Below, one piece after another: positions 50,506-61,100 of a stretch of 64,000 bases of DNA; position 1 is the stretch's first letter, and every line of letters begins with the position of its first letter. This stretch comes from DASRFA01 sp035651755 (lineage in GTDB: Bacteria > Desulfobacterota > Binatia > UBA12015): NCBI GenBank assembly GCA_035651755.1, contig DASRFA010000054.1, forward strand, positions 28,380-92,379, written 5' to 3'. Both the position numbers and the translations under genes were made by a program. Below the pieces are notes generated by a model. The model worked only from the letters and a program-made list of their open reading frames with translations. It searched no databases and was not told where the DNA came from.

Positions 50506-51399
50506 TCAGCGGGCGGGCTCGTCGAGCGCACGTCCGAGCAGGCCTCCGTAGGCGTCGATGCGGCGATCGCGGAGGAACGGCCAGTGCCGCCGCACCTCCT
50601 CGATACGCGCGAGGTCGCAGTCGGCGTAGAGGATCGTCTCCGCCTCGTGATCGGCGCGCGCGACCAGCGCACCGAACGGGTCCGCGACGAACGACGCGCC
50701 CCAGAACTGGACGGTGCCCTCCACGCCGACCCGGTTCGGCGCCGCCACGTAAACGCCGTTCGCGACCGCGTGGCTTCTCTGCACGAGCTCCCACGCGTCG
50801 TGCTGTCCCTTCCCGTACTGCGCCTTCTCCGACTCGTGCCAGCCGATCGCGGTCGGGTAGAAGAGCACCTCCGCGCCGGTCAGCGCCGTCAAGCGCGCCG
50901 CCTCCGGGAACCACTGGTCCCAGCAGACGAGCACCCCGACCTGCGCGTAGCGCGTCCGGAATGACCGGAACCCGAGGTCGCCGGGCGTGAAGTAGAACTT
51001 CTCGTAGTAGAGCGGGTCGTCCGGGATGTGCATCTTCCGGTAGAGCCCGAGCAGCGTGCCGTCGGCGTCCACGACGCACGCCGTGTTGTGGTAGATGCCC
51101 GCCGTCCGGCGCTCGAAGAGCGATCCGACGACCACCACGCCGCGCTTCTTCGCGGCCGCGCACAGCGCGTCGCTCGACGGTCCCGGAATCGGCTCCGCGA
51201 GGTCGAAGCGCTCGTGCTCCTCCGCCTGGCAGAAGTAGCGCGACCGGAAGAGCTCCGGCAGGCACACGATCCGAGCTCCTGCGCCCGCCGCCTCGTCGAT
51301 CGCGGAGAGCGCCTTCGCGAGGTTCCGCGACGGCTCCTCCTCGCAGCGCATCTGCACGAGCCCGAGCTTGACGACCGCCTGGCTACGGTTGTCGGCCAT
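50506..51399 (-). CDS. aguB: N-carbamoylputrescine amidase
   Basis: 297 aa nitrilase-superfamily enzyme. The Glu-Lys-Cys triad is visible: IVCLPELFRSRYFCQ (Glu), GLYRKMHIPDDPLYYEKFYF (Lys), VGVLVCWDQWFPEAARLTAL (Cys). FYPTAIGWHESEKAQYGKGQ and NGVYVAAPNRVG complete the CPA subgroup pattern. It hydrolyses N-carbamoylputrescine to putrescine, CO2 and ammonia, the step after agmatine deiminase encoded 6 bp downstream. Start ATG at 51399. Confidence 0.95.
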   Translation of the reverse strand: MADNRSQAVVKLGLVQMRCEEEPSRNLAKALSAIDEAAGAGARIVCLPELFRSRYFCQAEEHERFDLAEPIPGPSSDALCAAAKKRGVVVVGSLFERRTAGIYHNTACVVDADGTLLGLYRKMHIPDDPLYYEKFYFTPGDLGFRSFRTRYAQVGVLVCWDQWFPEAARLTALTGAEVLFYPTAIGWHESEKAQYGKGQHDAWELVQRSHAVANGVYVAAPNRVGVEGTVQFWGASFVADPFGALVARADHEAETILYADCDLARIEEVRRHWPFLRDRRIDAYGGLLGRALDEPAR

Positions 51400-51461
51400 G
51401 CGGCCATCCTAGCCACTCGGGACGCCGCTTGCGACGGCGCCCGACGAAGATCCGACGCGGC

Positions 51462-52247
51462 TCAGCGCCGCGCGCGGTGGTCGAGCGGGCGCGCTCCCCG
51501 GCCGACCGCGGGCGCGCGCCGGATCGCCTCGCCCACGAAGCGCTTCGCGTCGCGCACTGCCGCGCGCAGATCGCGCCCGCACGCGATGCCGGCCGCGATC
51601 GCCGCGGACAGCGTGCAGCCCGCCCCGTGCAGCGGCCCGACGTCCAGACGCTCGCCCGCGATCTCCTCGAAGCCGTCCGCGTCGAGCAGCAGGTCGGTCG
51701 CCGGCCCGCTCGCGTGTCCGCCCTTCACCAGCACCGCGCCGGCGCCGAGATCGCGGATCGCGCGAGCCGCGTCGCGGCGCTCCGCGTCCGACGCGACCGG
51801 GCGCCCGGAGAGTACGGCGGCCTCGGCGAGGTTCGGCGTCACCAGGCGCGCGCACGGGAGGAGCCGCGCGCGCACGACGGCAACCGCGTCGTCGTGGATC
51901 AGGCGATCGCCGCTGGTCGCGACCATGACCGGATCGACGACGAGCGGGGGCGCCCCGGCGCGCGCGAAGCGCTCGGCGACGACCTCGACGATCGCCGCGC
52001 TCCCGAGCATGCCGCTCTTCGCGGCGCCGACGGCCAGGTCGTCGAGCACGGCGTCGAGCTCGGCCGCGACGAAGACCGCCGGAAGCTCGTGCACCGCGCG
52101 GACGCCGGTGGTGTTCTGCGCGGTCGCGCACGTGATCACGGCGGCGCCGTAGACCTCGAATGCCGCGAACGTCTTCAGGTCGGCCTGGATGCCGGCGCCT
52201 CCGCTCGGGTCGGAGCCGGCGACCGTGAGCGCGATCGACGGCGTCAC
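51462..52247 (-). CDS. thiD: hydroxymethylpyrimidine (phosphate) kinase
   Basis: 261 aa from GTG at 52247, which overlaps the stop of the ligase-like gene (GTGA). Ribokinase-fold signatures are ALTVAGSDPSGGAGIQADLK at the N-terminus, YGAAVITCATAQNTTGVRAV, VVDPVMVATSGDRLIHDDAV, LVTPNLAEAAVLSG, VLVKGGHASG, and LHGAGCTLSAAIAAGIACG with the anion hole and catalytic region (usual HGTGC is HGAGC here). It phosphorylates HMP and HMP-P in thiamine synthesis. Confidence 0.93.
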   Translation of the reverse strand: MTPSIALTVAGSDPSGGAGIQADLKTFAAFEVYGAAVITCATAQNTTGVRAVHELPAVFVAAELDAVLDDLAVGAAKSGMLGSAAIVEVVAERFARAGAPPLVVDPVMVATSGDRLIHDDAVAVVRARLLPCARLVTPNLAEAAVLSGRPVASDAERRDAARAIRDLGAGAVLVKGGHASGPATDLLLDADGFEEIAGERLDVGPLHGAGCTLSAAIAAGIACGRDLRAAVRDAKRFVGEAIRRAPAVGRGARPLDHRARR

Positions 52248-53206
52248 GGCGCGAGGTCCTCCTGCACGCGCACGAAGCGCCAGCGCGGCCCGCCGCGGCC
52301 CGAGCTCGGCCGCACGTCGCGTGCGACCGCGACCCAGAGCTCCGGCTTCGCCCACGCGATCGGCCCGAGCGACGGCCAGATCGCGGGCGGCTCGAACGCC
52401 GGCGCGCCCTCGCGGCAGCGCGCCGCGAGGACGCTCCAGTCGCGCGTCGGCCACGCGAGCCCGGCGAAGGCGAGGCCGTGCGACGTCGGCATCGCGAGCA
52501 CCAGCGCGCCGGAGCGCGTGATCCCGCAGAGGAGCAGCTCCTCGAGCGGTCGCTCGACGAACGCCACCCAGTCGTCGGAACGCACGCCCGGCCGGTAGGG
52601 CGAGCGCGCGCGCCGGGCGAGGATTCCCGAGTATGCCGCGCGCCCGCCCTGAACCGACTGCTCCCACGCCGCGGACGCCGACCCGCGCCACGCCGGCAGC
52701 ACGCGCACGCCGTCCCGCTCGCGAAGCCGGAGCTCGCGCAGCTCGCGCTGTCGCTCGGAGAGCGCGAGCGCGGTCACGTCGCGTCCGTCGCGCACGAGCA
52801 CGTCGACGACGTCGAGCGCCTCGCACGCCGCGAGATCGGCCGCACCGTCGGCGCCGTCGCCGCCCGCGCCCGGTGCGACGGCGAGCGCGTCGAGCACCGT
52901 GGTCGTCCCGGCCCCGGCGCGCGCCCGGCTCGCGGCCAGCGGATCGACGAAGCGCTCGAGCGCCTGCGTCAAATCGCGCCCCGCGCGCCCGCGCATCCGG
53001 ACCCGGTCGTCGAGCACGACGAGGCAACGCCAGCCGTCGCGCCACGGCGACAGCAGATGGTCCTCGCCGCTCCGATCGATGATCGCGGGATCGCCGCCCG
53101 CGACCGGCCACATCGGCGTGAGAGCGACGCGCGGGCGCGCCGCGCGCCGCGTGCCCGTTCCCGGGCGACGCGGCGCGGACGACGCGCCTCGCGAGGTCTC
53201 GCTCAC
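52244..53206 (-). CDS. LigD-type ATP-dependent DNA ligase homologue, catalytically degenerate
   Basis: 320 aa from GTG at 53206. The order of ligase blocks is intact but the key residues are not. Motif I region reads LSPWRDGWRCLVVLDD, where LigD has an Ile/Pro-Lys-Trp-Asp-Gly; the nucleotidyl Lys is Trp (about residue 54). RGRAGRDLTQALERF follows (SRNG-like block). Motif III reads VLDALAVAP instead of VLDGEIV. ALDVVDVLVRDGRDVTALAL matches FDLLHLDGRDL. Motif IV/V region reads GILARRARSPYRPGVRSDDW with Lys to Arg, then VAFVERP without the WLKVK lysines; the OB-like end GALVLAMPTSHGLAFAG persists. It probably cannot form ligase-AMP. Overlap with thiD implies co-translation. Confidence 0.72.
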   Translation of the reverse strand: MSETSRGASSAPRRPGTGTRRAARPRVALTPMWPVAGGDPAIIDRSGEDHLLSPWRDGWRCLVVLDDRVRMRGRAGRDLTQALERFVDPLAASRARAGAGTTTVLDALAVAPGAGGDGADGAADLAACEALDVVDVLVRDGRDVTALALSERQRELRELRLRERDGVRVLPAWRGSASAAWEQSVQGGRAAYSGILARRARSPYRPGVRSDDWVAFVERPLEELLLCGITRSGALVLAMPTSHGLAFAGLAWPTRDWSVLAARCREGAPAFEPPAIWPSLGPIAWAKPELWVAVARDVRPSSGRGGPRWRFVRVQEDLAP

Positions 53207-53210
53207 GGCT

Positions 53211-54149
53211 TCATTCCAACGTGCGGAGGTTCTGGCCTGCTCCGAATGCGCCGAGCGTCTGTCCGTACCACCCGATGATGGCGACGGTCGTGTCCTCGTC
53301 CGGGTCGGACGGACCGCCGGTGTAGTCGGCCCCTTCGTCGCCGAACGCGGCGATCGTCGCCGAGCCGTTGAGATTCGTCCCCGGGAAGAAGTCCTGCAAC
53401 GACGTGAAGAGCGCCGTGCCCGTGAGCGAGACGCTGCCCGAGGCGATGAGGCCGTCGCCGGAGTTCCCATGGAGCTCCAGCGAGACGACGAATGTCGACG
53501 TCCCGGCGGTCGGCGCGAGACCATCCGTCAACGACGTCACGGCTCCGCCGCTCTTGAGGGCGATGTTCAAGCCGAGGATGATGAGCTCGTTGTCCTGCAG
53601 CTGAGAAGGGTTGAACGTGGTGCCGCTGATGCCCGAGCCCACCGATAGCCCGCCGATGAGACCCATGCCCGCCGCGGACGAGCCGAACGCCGCGTTCGTC
53701 TCGGTGTTGGCGATCGTGAAGTTGCCGAAGAGATCGCGGGTCCGCTCGGGATCGTGCCTCCCGGCGACGACGACGAAGCCGCGGCGACCGGCAAGGCTGA
53801 TCGTCGGACCTTCCACGAAGCCGCCATCGCCCGACGGCGAGCGGTCGCCGACGCGCGTCGCGTCGACGATGTCGGTTCCGCCGTTGCTCAGGATCGTGCG
53901 CGTCGCCTGCGTGATGAGCTCGCCGCTTTCATCGTAGAAGAACCACGTCGCATCGAACGTGTTCGGGCCGATGTTGCTCACGGCGAAGAACGTGGTGCGC
54001 GGGCCCGCCGCGTCGAAGGGCATGACGAGGTCCACGTCCGGGAAGTCGGAGTTCGGGCCGGCGATGCTGGGCCCCAGGCCCGCCATCGCGGTTCGGGTCC
54101 CGGCGACCACGACCATGCCCAAAGAAATGGCTGTCAGTAACTTCCGCAT
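53211..54149 (-). CDS. exported protein of unknown function
   Basis: 312 aa from ATG at 54149. MRKLLTAISLGMVVVAGTRTAMA is a Sec signal peptide with an AMA cleavage motif. The mature protein is Gly/Ser/Thr-rich and beta-predicted (TTFFAVSNIGPNTFDATWFF, GFVEGPTISLAGRRGFVVVA, DNELIILGLNIALKSGGAVT, IASGSVSLTGTALFTSLQDF), without Cys or known domain. It looks like a small secreted or outer-surface beta-sandwich protein. It ends 4 bp from the ligase-like gene start but functional linkage is not evident. Confidence 0.7.
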   Translation of the reverse strand: MRKLLTAISLGMVVVAGTRTAMAGLGPSIAGPNSDFPDVDLVMPFDAAGPRTTFFAVSNIGPNTFDATWFFYDESGELITQATRTILSNGGTDIVDATRVGDRSPSGDGGFVEGPTISLAGRRGFVVVAGRHDPERTRDLFGNFTIANTETNAAFGSSAAGMGLIGGLSVGSGISGTTFNPSQLQDNELIILGLNIALKSGGAVTSLTDGLAPTAGTSTFVVSLELHGNSGDGLIASGSVSLTGTALFTSLQDFFPGTNLNGSATIAAFGDEGADYTGGPSDPDEDTTVAIIGWYGQTLGAFGAGQNLRTLE

Positions 54150-55147
54150 GGAATGAATCCTCTCGCCGGCGTGGCTCCCCGGCCGGTCCGGCGACGGCCG
54201 GCGGCCGGATGGGAGCACGACATGGGGTCTGCAACACCCGCCGGCTCTAGAGGTGGCTTCCAATGAAACGCGATCGGTGGCAAGCCGGTATGGCAAAGCG
54301 GCGCGAGTGCCTGATCGTGCGGTTCTGCATGCTTCGGCAAGGAAAAAGGCCCCCTGGGCCGTCGGCCAATCTGGCTCCGCGCTTGCAGCTTCCGCCTTCC
54401 GGATGAGCCGCTCCTTCGTCAGGGCCTGGGCCACGGTCGCCACGATCATGGCGATGGTGTGCCTGGCGTTCGTCCAGCCGATGCCCGAGCACGTCTCGAG
54501 CTCGGCCGCGAAGGCGCGGAGCTCGAAGGCGGCGACGTTCGCCACGGCACCCGATTGCCAGGTGAGCCAGACCGCCCCGTTCGTCGACTCGATCACGACC
54601 GGAAAGACGTTCACGCCGTACGTGACGCTTCCGGGATGGACGCTTCTCCAGGACCCGGCGAGCCGCCGTCTCGCGTCCGTTGCGACGCTGGACTCGTTGC
54701 GGTCGCCGCCCAACGAGCCACCCACTCGCCCGGGCTGACGCCCCGCCACATCGGATCAGGGCCTCCCGATCCGGGTGCGAGTCTTTACTCGCTGGAGAGC
54801 CGCGAGGCTTTCGCGAGCGCGCCGTCCGGTAGCGGCGTGGAGACGGGATCTGGAGGTGCCTGCACGTGGACTCACGAGCACCGGTGCGTGCGAGCTTCGG
54901 GGTACGTCGCACGACATCGGCTGGATCGGTCGAACGGTGGGCGGACGGCCGATCAGCTCGAGCTCCAAACGACGCTGGCGGGGCAGGACCGGGTTTCCGG
55001 TCCTGCCCTGAGCAGCGAAGCGAATCCGGTCCGGACCCGTAGCGGCTCAGCGACGCGCGACATGGGTTGCGCACGCGGCGCCGCGAGGGGCGCTGCGAAC
55101 CCGCCAGCGACCCTGGGAAGCGGCAACCCCGCTTCCAGGAAATTCTC
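54150..55147. other. ~1-kb region with no confident gene
   Basis: Between the exported-protein gene and the giant beta-helix gene. One plus-strand frame (ATG 54403 to stop 54736-54738, 111 aa, beginning MSRSFVRAWATVATIMAMVC) has strongly G/C third positions and a hydrophobic N-terminus. An overlapping minus frame shares the same wobble positions, so codon bias cannot separate them, and no RBS or family was recognised. The rest is lower in coding character. It may hold the promoter of the beta-helix gene and of the exported-protein gene. Confidence 0.3.
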
Positions 55148-58100
55148 TTGATTCCAAGGTCTCACGAATTCATCCGGCGCCGCCGCGCCGCGAGCTTCCT
55201 CGCCGCCTTCCTCCTCCCCCTCCTCGCCTCTTCGACCAGCGCATTCGCCCTCGACTTCTATGTGGACGCCGCGATCGGGAGCGACGCGTACTCCACCGTG
55301 CAGGCGCAATCGCCCGCCACGCCGTGGAAGACGATCGGCCGCGCGCTGCACACGGTGACGAGCGGCCACACGATCCGCATCAAGCCCGGGACGTACCCGG
55401 AGAACCTCGAGGCCAAGTTCGCCGACGTCCGGATCCGCGCGGACGGTCCGGCCGGGACGATCGTGGTCGCGCCGGCGACCGGTGTGGGCCTCGCCGTGAC
55501 CGCGCACGACGTCGTCGTCGAGGGCCTCGTGTTCCGCGGCAGCTCGCAGGGGATCCGCGCCGAGAACGCGGACGGCATCGTGGTGCGGGGGTGCACGGCG
55601 GTGGGCCAGTCGACGACCGGCTTCGCTTTCATCGCCACGACCGGCCTGACGATCGAGAACTCGACGGCGGTCTCGGCGGGGTCGCGCGGCATCCACGTCG
55701 ACCACGACTCGAGCTCCGCGTACCTGCGAAACAACCTGGTCTACGACAACGGCGAGTGGGGCATCGACGTCGACAACACCGTTGCAGGCGGGGGCCAGCC
55801 GGCGCTTTCGACGGGGAACGTCGTCGCCTTCAACACGGTCGCACTGAACGGCGGCGGCGCCGGCCAGGGCGGCGTTCGCCTCAGGAACGCGATCGGCGAG
55901 GTCCGCGACAACGTCATCGCGGACAACGCGAACGTCGGCCTCCGGATCGACACGCCCGGCGCGTCCGTGCACCACAATCTGATCTCCGGCAGCGCGGCGG
56001 CATTGAGCCCGGACAGCTACGTCGTCGGCACCGGCATGATCGAGGCCGACCCGCTCTTCGTCGATCCCGACGGCGCGGACGGCGTGCTCGGCGGCGTCTC
56101 CGGCTACGCCGACGACCGCTTCGCGATCGGCCAGATCGCCGCGGGACAATCCGCGGACAGCCCGGCGCGGAACGCCGGCTCGGGCACCGTCGCGTCGCGC
56201 GACATCGGCGGCTCAACGCGGAGCGACGGCGTCTCCGACTCGAGCACCGCCGACATGGGCTTCCATTCGAATGCCCCGGCGTCGACGGGCGTGCCGCCTC
56301 CGATCACCACCGGGCCCGCGACGTACTACGTCGGGCCCACCGGGAGCGACTCGCGCAGCAAGGTCGCCGCGCAGAGCCCCGCGACGCCGTGGCGGACGAT
56401 CGGGAAGGCTCTCGCATCCGTCGTCTCCGGCGAGACCATCGTCGTCGCCGCCGGCACGTACCCCGAGAGCTCGCTCGAGACGACCGTCGCCGGCATCACG
56501 CTGCGCGCCGACGGCGATGCCGTCATCGCGCCGCCCGCGAACCCGACGCCGACCGTCGGCCTGGTCGTGAGCCAGCCGAACGTGCTGGTCGACGGGTTCC
56601 GCTTCACGGGCGCGCTGCACGGCGTGCGCGCGACCGCCGCGGACGGCCTCGTGGTGCGGCGCTGCCGCATCGAGTCGCCGACCGGCAACGGCATCTGGGT
56701 GACCGGGACCACGGGCGCGGTCGTCGACTCGAACGAGATCGCCGACGCGGGCGGGCGCGGCATCTACGTCCAGAACTCGACGCTCGCCTACGTGCGCAAC
56801 AATCTCGTGACGGGCGCCGCCGATTGGGGAATCCAGGTCGATACCGGCATCCCTCCGCCGGCCGCCTCGACCGACAACGTCGTCTCCTTCAACACCGTCG
56901 TCGATTGCGGCACGACCCAGGGCGGCATCGCGTTCAACAACGCCTCCGGCGAGATCCGCGACAACGTGCTCGCCGGCAACGTGAATCGCGGCATCCGCGT
57001 CGACACCGACCCGACGCTCATCCACCACAACGACGTCTTCGGCAGCGCGACGCCCATCGACGTCTTCGCAGGCGCGCCCACGATGTGGGCGAACCTTTTC
57101 GTCGACCCGCTCTTCGTCGACGCCGGAAACGGCAACTATGCGCTCCGGAGCGCCGACCTCGAGGGCGCCGACAGCCCGGCCATCGATCGCGCATCCGGCT
57201 CGCCCGGCGCGCGCGACATCTCGGGCTCGACGCGCAGCGACGGCGGAGCGGACGCGGGAACCGCCGACCTCGGCCACCACGCGAATGCCGCCCCGTCGAC
57301 GACCGCGCCGGCGATGTCGGAGCCGCCGTCGACCGGCGGCCCGAGCGTCTTCCACGTCGACGGCGCGAGCGGCGACGACACGCGCACGTCGCTCGACGCG
57401 CTCGACTCGTCGACGCCGTGGAAGACGATCGGACGCGCGCTCGCCGCGCTGGACGGCGCCCAGGCGGGCGACACCGTCGTCGTCGCGGCCGGGACCTATG
57501 CGGAGAGCGTCCAGCTCCCCGGTCCGGGGATCGCGCTCCAGGCGTCCGGCCAGGCGACGCTGAACGCGCCGCCCGCGTCGCCCGCGGTCGCGACCGACTT
57601 CGCCGACACGGCGATCGAGGGCTTCACGATCGTCGGCGGGACGCACGGCGTCCGCGCCGACCACGCCGACCGCCTGTCGGTGCGCGGCTGCACGTTCTCC
57701 GGCCAGAGCTCGAACGGCATCCTGACCAGCGACAGCAACGACGTCGTCATCGACTCGAACCGCGTGAGCGGCGCCCCGGTCGAGGGCATCACCGTCAAGG
57801 GCTCGGCGGGCTCCTACGTCCGGAACAACCTCGTCCGCGGCAGCGGCGAGTGGGGCATCCACATCGACAACGGCGACCCGCCGGCGCCGCCGGCGATCGA
57901 CGGCCACGTCGTTGCCTTCAACACCGTCTACGGAAACGGCCTGACGTCGGGGACGGCGGGCGGCATCCGGTTCCAGAACGCCACGGGCGAGATCCGCGAC
58001 AACGTCGTCGCGAGCAACACCGGCACCGGCATCAAGACCGACACCGCGCCGAGCACGGTGCACCACAACGACGTGTTCGGGAACACGGCGGCGTTCGGGA

Positions 58101-61100
58101 CGGCGGCGGGCCAGGAGCCCGCGGCCTGGGCCAATCTCACGGCCGACCCGCTGCTCCTCGATCCGAACGCCGACGACTTCGCCCTCGCGCAGCTCGCTGG
58201 CGAGGGCGGCCCGAGCCCGGCGGTCGATCACGCGTCGGGCACGCCCGCCGCCGCGGACATCTCCGGCTCGACGCGCAGCGACTTCGCCGCCGATCAGGGC
58301 ACGGCGGACATCGGCTTCCACGAAGGCGCCTCCGCGTCGAGCGGCAAGCCCGCGATCGTCGACCCGCCCGGAACCGGCGTGGCGCGCACGATCCACCTCG
58401 ACCCCGCGAGCGGCGACGACACGCGCTCGGTCTACGACGCGCTCGACCCGTCGACGCCGTGGAAGACGCTCGAGCGCGCCCTCCGCGCCGACGGCGCGCG
58501 CTCGGGCGACACGGTGCTCCTGCACCCCGGCACGTACAACGAGACCATCCCGGCGGTGACGAACGCGGGCGGCATCACGATCGGCGGCACAGGCGCGGTC
58601 ACGGTGGTCGCGGTCACCGGGCAGCCGGGGCTATCCGTCAATCATCCGAATGTGATCGTGCAGGACCTCACGTTCCAGGGCGGCCTGCACGGCGTGCGCG
58701 CGGCGAACGCGAACGGCACCGTCGTCCGGCGTTGCACGATCTCGGGACCGTCGTCGAACGGCATCCGCGTGAGCGACACGACCGGCGCGCTCATCGACTC
58801 GAACGTCGTCGGCCCGACCGGAAGCCGCGGCATCCACCTGAACCGGGTGGGGAACGCCTACGTCCGGAACAACGTCGTGAAGCAGAGCGGCGACTTCGCG
58901 ATCCAGATCGACTTCTCCGGGAACGGCGGCGGCCCGCCGACGACCGGCAACGTGATCGCGTTCAACACGACGAGCGCGACCGTCGGAGGCCTCCGCTTCA
59001 ACAACGCGATCGGCGAGATCCGCGACAACGTGGTCGCGATCGCGAGCGGCGTCGCGCTCCGCGCCGACGCCGCCGGGTCGACGATCCACCACAACTTGAC
59101 GTTCGGCGGGACGGCGATCGACATCGAGGGCGGCATCGCGGCGTGGTCGAACGCGGTCGCCGATCCGTCGTTCGTGAACGCCGCGGCCGGCGACTTCCGG
59201 CTCCGGCATTCGTCGCTCGGCGAGAACCCGAACAGCCCGGCGATCGACGCCGGCTCCGGCACGCCGGCAACGATCGACATCTCGGGAACGACGGCGACGA
59301 ACGGCGCCGCGGACGGCGGCGTCGGCGGCACGCAGGATCCCGCCGACCTCGGAGCGCACCAGGGCGCGACCGCGACCGTGGGCGCGCCGCCGCCGGTCGC
59401 TCCGACGCCGACCCCCACGCCGACCCCCACCCCCACTCCGACGCCCTCGCCGACGTCGCCGCCGGGCGGCGGCTCCGTGCACTACGTCGACTGCGCCTCC
59501 GGCGACGACGCGCGCACCCCGGCGCAAGCGCAGAGCGCGAGCACGCCGTGGCGGACGATCCAGCACGCGGTCGACGCGGTCGGCTTCGGCGACATCGTGG
59601 TCGTGAAGGACGGGCTCTGCACCGAGAACGTCGAGGTGAACCATGCCGGCGTGACGGTGCGGGCGGACACGGCCGGCGCGGTGACGGTCCGGCCGGCCGC
59701 GTCGGGCGTCGATCCCGGCTTCAACGTCCAGAACGACGACGCGACGGTCGACGGCTTCGTCGTCGAGTCCGACGTGCGCGGCGTCCTCGCGCAAAAGTCG
59801 GGCGCTGCGGGGGAGCTCATCCACCGCGTGGTGCTCCGCAACCTCGTCGTGCGACCGCCGCCCGCGGGCACGATCCGGCTCGACGGCATCCGCGTGACGG
59901 ATGGAGACGGCGTCACGATCGAGAACTCGGTGGTGACGGGCGCGACCACCCAGGGAATCGTCCTCCGCCGCGTCGTGAACGGCTACGTTCGAAACAACCT
60001 GGTCTTCGCCAACGGCGACTGGGGCATCAGCTTCGACAACTCGCCGCCTGCGGGTCAGACGTTGCCGGTCTCGGCGGGTAACGTAGCTGCGTTCAACACG
60101 GTGCAAGGGAACGGCAAGTGCCCGAACCCGACCGACCCGACGCCCTGCACGGACGCGGCTGGTGGGCTTCGCTTCGTGAACAGCGCCGGCGAGATCCGCG
60201 ACAACGTCGCGGTCGCGAACAACCGGACCGGCGGCACGCCGGCCGGCACCGGCATCAAGTTCGACCAGTCGAGCCCGGCGACGTTCCTCCACCACAACGA
60301 CGCGTTCCAGAACGCGACGGCCAATTACGATCCCCCGAGCGGGTTCGCGATCGCGCCGAGCAACAAGGCCGTCGATCCGCTCTTCGTCGACGCGCCGAAC
60401 GGCGATTTCGCGCTCCAGCAGACGGCGGCCGGCCAAGCGGCGCAGAGCCCGGCGGTCGACACCGGCAGCGGCCCGGTCGCGAGCGTCGACATCGGCGGCT
60501 CGACCCGCACGGACGGCGTCGCGGACGCCGGCGTCGCGGACATGGGCTGGCACGACATGGCGGCCGGCTCGGGCGGCCCGCCGGGCGGCCCGACTCCGAC
60601 GCCGGTGCCGCCGGCGACGATGCTCTACGTCAACTGCGCGAGCGGCAACGACTCCCTCACGCGCGCGGAGGCGCAGGTCCCGTTCCGCCCGCTGCTCACG
60701 ATCGCGAAGGCGCTGTCGCTCGCGGTCGCCGGCGACACGATCGTCGTCCAGACGGGCACCTGCTCGGCGGCGGTCACGATCGACGTCGCCGGCATCTCGC
60801 TCGTCGCCGACGAGCCGCTCGGGACGACCATCCTGCCCCCGGCGGCGTCGGCCTTCGGCGTCCGGGTTCGCGCGAGCGACGTGCTGCTGCAGGGCTTCCG
60901 CATCCAGGCGACGAACGAGGGCGTGATCGTCGCCGCCAAGAACACGGGCGACGTGCTGTCGCGGGTGCGCCTGCGCGGCCTCGTCGTCGAGCCGCAGGGT
61001 GCGACGATCGCGAAGAACGGCATCCGCGCGGCCGACACCGACCGCCTGCGGGTCGAGAGCTGCATGGTGCGGCACCCGGACCAGCAGGGCATCGTGCTCA

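Noticed and set aside
54253..54738. 161-codon plus ORF with hydrophobic segment, and the minus frame opposite it
   Set aside because: Both frames share wobble positions, neither has an RBS or known family; kept only as an uncertain note in the intergenic region.
55324..60081. long plus-strand frame overlapping the beta-helix gene
   Set aside because: Out of frame with the modular protein; Arg-rich nonsense composition.
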